Source of the DNA: Brucella tritici | Lineage (GTDB): Bacteria; Pseudomonadota; Alphaproteobacteria; Rhizobiales; Rhizobiaceae | Direction of reading: 5' to 3' | NCBI RefSeq assembly: GCF_008932295.1 | Contig: NZ_WBWA01000004.1 | Span: 170,762 to 234,761, forward strand | Length of the DNA: 64,000 nucleotides | Shown here: positions 57,689 to 64,000 of the stretch, piece after piece | Position numbering within the stretch: position 1 is the first letter of the stretch | Layout of the letters: each line of letters begins with the position of its first letter | Position numbers and translations under genes: made by a program | The notes under the pieces: generated by a model | What the model was told of the DNA's origin: nothing | The model's database searches: none | Seen by the model: only the letters and a program-made list of their open reading frames with translations

Positions 57689-60625
57689 ATGAAAAAAGGC
57701 GATCATCTCTTTCTCGTTGACGGCTCGGGCTATATTTTCCGCGCCTATCATGCCCTGCCACCGCTGACCCGCAAGACGGATGGTCTGCCGGTTGGTGCCG
57801 TCTCGGGCTTCTGCAACATGCTGTGGAAGCTCCTGAAGGATGCGCGCAATACTGATGTCGGCGTGGTGCCGACCCATTTCGCTGTTATTTTCGACTATTC
57901 GTCGAAGACGTTCCGCAACGAAATCTATCCCGAATACAAGGCCAATCGCACCGCGCCGCCGGAAGATCTCATTCCGCAGTTCGGCCTCATCCGTCAGGCA
58001 ACGCGTGCGTTCAATCTGCCCTGCATCGAGAAGGAAGGTTTCGAGGCGGACGATCTGATCGCGACCTATGCCCGTGTCGCCGAACAGGCTGGCGGTGATG
58101 TTACCATTGTTTCGTCCGATAAGGATCTCATGCAGCTCGTGACGCCAAGCGTGTCGATGTATGACAGCATGAAGGACAAGCAAATTTCGATCCCGGAAGT
58201 GATCGAGAAATGGGGCGTTCCGCCGGAAAAAATGATCGACCTGCAATCGCTGACCGGCGACAGCACCGACAATGTTCCGGGCATTCCCGGCATCGGGCCG
58301 AAGACGGCGGCGCAATTGCTGGAGGAATTCGGCGACCTCGATACGCTTCTGGCCCGTGCTTCAGAGATCAAGCAGAACAAGCGTCGTGAGAACATTCTGG
58401 CCTTTGCCGACCAGACCAAGATTTCGCGCGAACTGGTTACGCTCAAGACCGATGTGCCGCTGGATGTCGATCTGGACGCTCTGGTTCTCGAGCCGCAAAA
58501 TGGCCCGAAGCTGATCGGCTTCCTCAAGGCCATGGAGTTTACTTCGCTCACCCGCCGGGTGGCCGAGGCAACCGATACTGACGCTTCCGCCGTCGAATCT
58601 TGCCATGTGGAGACCGACTGGGGCGCGGATGCGCACGGTCCAGATGTCGATGTTCCCGCCAAAACTGACGATGCGGCGACGCAACCAGTCTCGACCTCCA
58701 CTGTCACTGCCTCGGACCAGGGCTACACGCCGAGGGCGCTTGCAGAAAAGCGGGCGGCCGAAGCAACCGCGCAGACAATTGATACGAGCGCGTATACCTG
58801 CATTCGCGACATAGCCACACTGAAACTGTGGCTCGCAGAGGCGGTTGAAATCGGGGTTCTGGCCTTCGATACGGAAACGACGTCGCTCGATCCGATGCAG
58901 GCGGAGCTTGTTGGCTTTTCGCTGGCGCTGGCGCCGGGCAGAGCTGCCTATATCCCGCTCCAGCACAAATCCGGTGCGGGTGATCTTCTCGGCGGCGGCA
59001 TGGTCGAGGGACAAATTCCGCTGGGTGAAGCGCTGGCCGCTTTGAAGGTCGTGCTTGAGGACGCTTCCGTTCTCAAGATCGCGCAGAACATGAAATATGA
59101 CTGGCTGGTCATGCGCCGCCATGGGATCAATGCGGTGTCGTTCGACGATACGATGCTGATTTCCTATGTGCTGGACGCGGGCACGGGCAGCCATGGCATG
59201 GACCCGTTGTCCGAGCGCTGGCTCGGCCATACGCCAATTCCCTACAAGGATGTGGCGGGGAGCGGCAAAAGCGCCGTCAGCTTCGACATGGTCGATCTCG
59301 ACCGCGCCACGGCTTATGCAGCAGAAGATGCTGACGTGACGTTGCGCCTTTGGCAGGTGCTGAAGCCGCGGCTTGCCGCCGAAGGGCTGATGTCGGTCTA
59401 TGAACGTCTTGAACGTCCGCTGGTGGATGTTCTGGCACGCATGGAAGAACGCGGCATTGCCGTTGACCGGCAGGTATTGTCGCGCCTTTCCGGCGATCTG
59501 GCGCAGGCTGCTGCTGCCTATGAAGACGAGATTTACGAGCTGGCGGGCGAGAGGTTCAATATCGGCTCACCCAAGCAGCTCGGCGACATTCTCTTTGGCA
59601 AGATGAGCCTTTCGGGCGCGTCGAAAACCAAGACCGGCCAGTGGTCCACGTCTGCACAGGTGCTGGAAGATCTTGCTGCCGAAGGCCATCCGCTGCCGCG
59701 CAAGATCGTTGACTGGCGCCAGCTTACCAAGCTCAAATCCACCTATACGGATGCTTTGCCGGGGTTCATCAACCCGGAGACCAAGCGCGTTCATACGTCC
59801 TATGCGATGGCGTCCACCTCGACCGGACGTCTCTCCTCATCCGATCCAAACCTGCAAAATATTCCGGTTCGCACCGCAGAAGGCCGCAAGATCAGGACGG
59901 CCTTCATTGCCGAACCCGGCAACAAGCTGGTTTCTGCCGACTACAGCCAGATCGAGCTGCGCGTGCTGGCCCACGTGGCCGATATCGCGCAATTGAAACA
60001 GGCCTTTGCCGACGGCATAGACATTCACGCCATGACGGCATCCGAAATGTTCGGCGTGCCGGTTGAAGGCATGCCGTCAGAAGTGCGCCGGCGCGCCAAG
60101 GCAATCAATTTCGGCATCATCTACGGCATTTCCGCCTTCGGTCTGGCAAACCAGTTGTCGATTCCGCGCGAAGAGGCAGGGCAATATATTCGGACCTATT
60201 TCGAGCGCTTCCCCGGCATCAAGGACTACATGGAGGCGACCAAGGCTTTCGCGCGCGAGCATGGTTATGTCGAAACGATTTTCGGCCGCCGTGCGCATTA
60301 TCCCGATATCAAGGCATCCAACCCGCAGGTCCGCGCTTTCAACGAGCGCGCTGCCATCAATGCGCCGATACAGGGTTCTGCGGCCGACATTATCCGCCGT
60401 GCCATGATCCGCATGGAAGATGCACTGGCTGGGCAAAATCTTGCCGCGCGCATGTTGTTGCAAGTGCACGACGAACTGATCTTCGAAGTGCCTGATAATG
60501 AGGTCGAAAAGACTATTCCGGTCGTTCGTCACATTATGGAAAATGCGGCAATGCCTGCCGTATCGCTTGCTGTGCCACTGCATGTCGATGCGCGCGCAGC
60601 GCATAACTGGGATGAGGCACATTAG
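57689..60625 (+). CDS. polA: DNA polymerase I
   Basis: 978 aa. Three domains: 5'-3' exonuclease (residues ~5-290, with DGSGYIFRAYHAL, ANRTAPPEDL and GDSTDNVPGIPGIGPKTA), proofreading exonuclease (~370-560, intact with D394 and E396 in AFDTETTSLD), and polymerase (~600-978, with DYSQIELRVLAHVA, RRAKAINFGIIYG and QVHDELIFEVPD). A longer exonuclease-linker region than in E. coli. TAG stop abuts a repeat element; replication repair and Okazaki fragment processing. Confidence 0.97.
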   Translation: MKKGDHLFLVDGSGYIFRAYHALPPLTRKTDGLPVGAVSGFCNMLWKLLKDARNTDVGVVPTHFAVIFDYSSKTFRNEIYPEYKANRTAPPEDLIPQFGLIRQATRAFNLPCIEKEGFEADDLIATYARVAEQAGGDVTIVSSDKDLMQLVTPSVSMYDSMKDKQISIPEVIEKWGVPPEKMIDLQSLTGDSTDNVPGIPGIGPKTAAQLLEEFGDLDTLLARASEIKQNKRRENILAFADQTKISRELVTLKTDVPLDVDLDALVLEPQNGPKLIGFLKAMEFTSLTRRVAEATDTDASAVESCHVETDWGADAHGPDVDVPAKTDDAATQPVSTSTVTASDQGYTPRALAEKRAAEATAQTIDTSAYTCIRDIATLKLWLAEAVEIGVLAFDTETTSLDPMQAELVGFSLALAPGRAAYIPLQHKSGAGDLLGGGMVEGQIPLGEALAALKVVLEDASVLKIAQNMKYDWLVMRRHGINAVSFDDTMLISYVLDAGTGSHGMDPLSERWLGHTPIPYKDVAGSGKSAVSFDMVDLDRATAYAAEDADVTLRLWQVLKPRLAAEGLMSVYERLERPLVDVLARMEERGIAVDRQVLSRLSGDLAQAAAAYEDEIYELAGERFNIGSPKQLGDILFGKMSLSGASKTKTGQWSTSAQVLEDLAAEGHPLPRKIVDWRQLTKLKSTYTDALPGFINPETKRVHTSYAMASTSTGRLSSSDPNLQNIPVRTAEGRKIRTAFIAEPGNKLVSADYSQIELRVLAHVADIAQLKQAFADGIDIHAMTASEMFGVPVEGMPSEVRRRAKAINFGIIYGISAFGLANQLSIPREEAGQYIRTYFERFPGIKDYMEATKAFAREHGYVETIFGRRAHYPDIKASNPQVRAFNERAAINAPIQGSAADIIRRAMIRMEDALAGQNLAARMLLQVHDELIFEVPDNEVEKTIPVVRHIMENAAMPAVSLAVPLHVDARAAHNWDEAH

Positions 60626-60721
60626 AGCGCATTCCGAAAAGTGTGAAACGGTTTTCGGGCCAAATGCGCGTCAAAAAGGACCAGAGCGGCAGTACGATTC
60701 AATCGGATCGAATTGCGCTCT
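60624..60721. repeat. Palindromic element abutting the polA stop
   Basis: Arms AGAGCGCATT...AATTGCGCTCT; the core CCGAAAAgtgtgaaacggTTTTCGG is identical to that at 47431. Begins with the last two bases of the polA TAG stop. Confidence 0.88.
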
Positions 60722-60867
60722 GAGGTTTGGCCGGTTGACCTGAGCGGTCCAACCCTATAGGGAAGCATCAATTCTGTTGCTTCGGTGGTCGTCAGGGGAG
60801 TCGTGGACAAGTGGGTTCACGGCCAATGGGTATACGGCTTGAGAAGCTTTTTTCGTGAAAGTGGTTC

Positions 60868-62820
60868 ATGTCTTTGCCCGAAACCATCGCTCCGGCTCTG
60901 TCCGGAGCATTAGCCGCTCGCGGTTATAATACACTCACCGCCGTTCAAAATGCCGTTCTGGCACCCGAAACGCTCGATGCTGATCTTCTCGTTTCCGCAC
61001 AGACCGGATCAGGCAAGACGGTCGCTTTCGGCCTCGCGATGGCCAACACCATCCTCGAAGACGAACTGCGTTTCAGTGATGCCGGTGCGCCGCTTGCGAT
61101 GATTATCGCGCCGACGCGCGAACTGGCGCTTCAGGTTCGTCGTGAACTGGAATGGCTCTATGCCGATACCGGTGCGCGCATTGCATCCTGCGTTGGCGGT
61201 ATGGATATCCGCACTGAGCGTCGTGCGCTGGAACGTGGCGCCCACATCGTTGTCGGTACGCCGGGACGTCTGCGCGACCATATCACCCGCGATGCTCTCG
61301 ACATGTCGGAACTGCGTGCCGTTGTTCTCGATGAAGCTGACGAAATGCTCGACATGGGCTTCCGCGAGGACCTCGAATTCATCCTCGGCGAAGCGCCGGA
61401 AGACCGCCGCACGCTGATGTTCTCGGCAACCGTGCCGAAGCCGATTGCCCAGCTTGCCAAGCGCTTCCAGAACGACGCGCTTCGTCTCACCGTTCAGAGC
61501 GAAACCAGCCAGCACGCCGACATCGACTATGTCGCCATGCCAGTGCCGCCGCATGAGCGCGACCACGCGATCATCAATACGCTGCTCTATTACGATTCCC
61601 AGAACTCGATCATTTTCTGCTCGACCCGCGAAGCGGTGAAGCACATGGCAAGCCGGCTTTCCAATCGCGGTTTCGCTGTGGTTGCACTGTCTGGCGAATT
61701 GAGCCAGGCGGAACGCAATAACGCGCTTCAGGCAATGCGCGATGGGCGCGCCCGCGTCTGCGTGGCGACCGACGTTGCCGCACGTGGTATCGATCTGCCC
61801 AATCTCGATCTCGTTATTCACGCCGATCTTCCGAACAATCCCGAAACGATGCTGCACCGTTCGGGTCGTACGGGTCGTGCAGGTCGCAAAGGCACCTGTG
61901 TGCTGGTCGTACCGTTCTCGCGTCGCCGCACTGCAGAGCGCCTTCTGCACATGGCAAAGCTCGATGCGCAGACGGTTCCGGCACCAAGCATTGCTGCTGT
62001 TCAGGCAAAGACCAATGAGCGCATTTTGAATGCGGAAGTCTTCAATCAGCCGGTTGAAGAAGAATATCAGGATCTCCTGAAGGCGCTGACCGAGCGTTAT
62101 ACGCCGGAACAGATTGCAAGCGCTTTCCTCAATCGCGAAGTGGCTTCCTACCCGGCAGCGGAAGAAGTCTCGGATGCTCCGGTGCATCCGGTTGGTGGCA
62201 AGAAGCCCCGGGATCGTTTTGAAAAAGGTGAGCGCTCTGATCGCGGCGACCGCTTCGAACGCGGCGACCGCTTCGAACGCGGCGAGCGTCGTGAGCGTGG
62301 CGAGCCGGGCGAACGTTTTGACCGTAATGCACATTTCGACGGCGTGTGGTTCTCGGTTTCTGCCGGTCGCAAGCATCGCGCCGATCCGAAGTGGCTGCTG
62401 CCGCTCATCTGCAAGGCGGGCGATGTTTCCAAGCGCGACGTCGGTTCGATCAAGATTTTCGACAATGAAACCCGCTTTGAAATCACTGCGTCCAAAGCTG
62501 ATGAGTTCCGCCGTTCGGTCGAAGAACGCGGCACTGGTGAAAAGGGTCTTGTTATCCGCACTGCCGTTGCAGGTGCAGGCGGTGACGCTGCCCCGCGCGA
62601 AGGCAAGGGTGGCTTCAAACCACGTGGTGACAAGTTCAAGGAAAGTGGCTTCCGCGACGGCTACAAGAGCGATGGCTATAAAGGCGACCGCTCGAAGGGC
62701 GACAAGTGGGACAAGCCGCGTGATTCATCCCGCGGAGACGACTTCAAGAAGGACGGCTTCAAGAAGGGCGGTAAAAAGCCCGAAGGCGGCGGTTACAGCA
62801 AGAAGCGTCGTGGCGAGTAA
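60868..62820 (+). CDS. DEAD-box RNA helicase with DbpA-type RNA-binding domain
   Basis: 650 aa. Motifs: SAQTGSGKT (I), PTRELALQV (Ia), GTPGRLRDH (Ib), VLDEADEMLDMG (II), FSATVP (III), FCSTREAVKH (IV), VATDVAARGIDLP (V), HRSGRTGRAG (VI). A DbpA/CsdA-like RRM follows (residues ~490-570, GVWFSVSAGRKHRADP). Between and after it are repeats of RGDRFERGDRFERGERRERG and lysine/glycine-rich tails, basic low-complexity RNA-binding tracts. Probably ribosome assembly or cold adaptation. The IS110 transposon sits 26 bases after the stop. Confidence 0.92.
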   Translation: MSLPETIAPALSGALAARGYNTLTAVQNAVLAPETLDADLLVSAQTGSGKTVAFGLAMANTILEDELRFSDAGAPLAMIIAPTRELALQVRRELEWLYADTGARIASCVGGMDIRTERRALERGAHIVVGTPGRLRDHITRDALDMSELRAVVLDEADEMLDMGFREDLEFILGEAPEDRRTLMFSATVPKPIAQLAKRFQNDALRLTVQSETSQHADIDYVAMPVPPHERDHAIINTLLYYDSQNSIIFCSTREAVKHMASRLSNRGFAVVALSGELSQAERNNALQAMRDGRARVCVATDVAARGIDLPNLDLVIHADLPNNPETMLHRSGRTGRAGRKGTCVLVVPFSRRRTAERLLHMAKLDAQTVPAPSIAAVQAKTNERILNAEVFNQPVEEEYQDLLKALTERYTPEQIASAFLNREVASYPAAEEVSDAPVHPVGGKKPRDRFEKGERSDRGDRFERGDRFERGERRERGEPGERFDRNAHFDGVWFSVSAGRKHRADPKWLLPLICKAGDVSKRDVGSIKIFDNETRFEITASKADEFRRSVEERGTGEKGLVIRTAVAGAGGDAAPREGKGGFKPRGDKFKESGFRDGYKSDGYKGDRSKGDKWDKPRDSSRGDDFKKDGFKKGGKKPEGGGYSKKRRGE

Positions 62821-62837
62821 TAATCAGAAACGAAAAA

Positions 62838-63984
<1,147 letters not shown>

Positions 63985-64000
63985 AAATGTATAAGCCCCG

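Overview
The window is chromosomal DNA of a GC-rich alphaproteobacterium of the order Hyphomicrobiales (Rhizobiales), most likely the Brucella/Ochrobactrum group. The reasons are a giant cyclic beta-1,2-glucan synthase, two tandem Omp25/Omp31-type porin-like proteins, an IalB-family secreted protein, an intact ccmABCDG cluster, a DUF2794 gene, and many short palindromic intergenic elements of rhizobial type. The content is mostly core genome. No tRNA, rRNA, prophage or CRISPR array was seen. The only clear mobile element is an IS110-family insertion at the right end.

Layout. 1-8.1 kb: argG start (cut by the window edge), a small monooxygenase, a LysE-type exporter, a membrane protein, rlmN, an IalB-like protein, a YkvA/DUF1232 gene with octamer repeat arrays behind it, an unknown protein, phhB, a low-molecular-weight phosphatase overlapping thpR tail to tail, and a GDSL esterase. 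8.2-15.5 kb: a YbbA/YbbP-type ABC system divergent from the esterase, a Bax-inhibitor-1 gene behind a probable ybhL leader, a GNAT acetyltransferase, DUF2794, DUF1223 and a small protein. 15.6-23.5 kb: acnA with an unusual leader hairpin, ccmA-B-C-D-G for cytochrome c haem delivery, and ilvD. 23.7-28.5 kb: signalling and envelope genes (HPD-motif protein, lone receiver, stand-alone Lrp ligand domain, membrane diguanylate cyclase, DUF930, MliC-like, YdcF-like). 28.6-32.6 kb: sulfate uptake operon sbp-cysT-cysW-cysA. 33.0-41.7 kb: cgs. 41.8-50 kb: pncB, phzF-like, methyltransferase plus LysE exporter, PfkB sugar kinase, SDR reductase, class A PBP. 50-57.3 kb: two Omp25-family proteins, a membrane acyltransferase (possibly a glucan-modifying enzyme), RNase D, M20 peptidase, an orphan LivH-like permease divergent from a CGNR regulator and a lipoprotein. 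57.7-64 kb: polA, a DEAD-box RNA helicase, and the IS110 element.

How genes work together: sulfate import (cys operon), haem export and thioreduction for c-type cytochromes (ccm), periplasmic glucan synthesis (cgs), and outer-membrane structure (Omp25 pair, PBP, IalB-like) form the recognisable modules. Most other genes are singletons or two-gene units closed by good hairpin terminators.

I did not find a large unknown defence or metabolic system. The least explained material is noncoding: opposed octamer arrays behind ykvA, a 34-bp tandem repeat of a gene's 3' end, palindromic elements that abut TAG stop codons, a hairpin covering the acnA Shine-Dalgarno, a probably leaderless CGNR regulator gene, intergenic hairpins with C-rich loops that could be small RNAs, and a probable IS110 bridge-RNA region.
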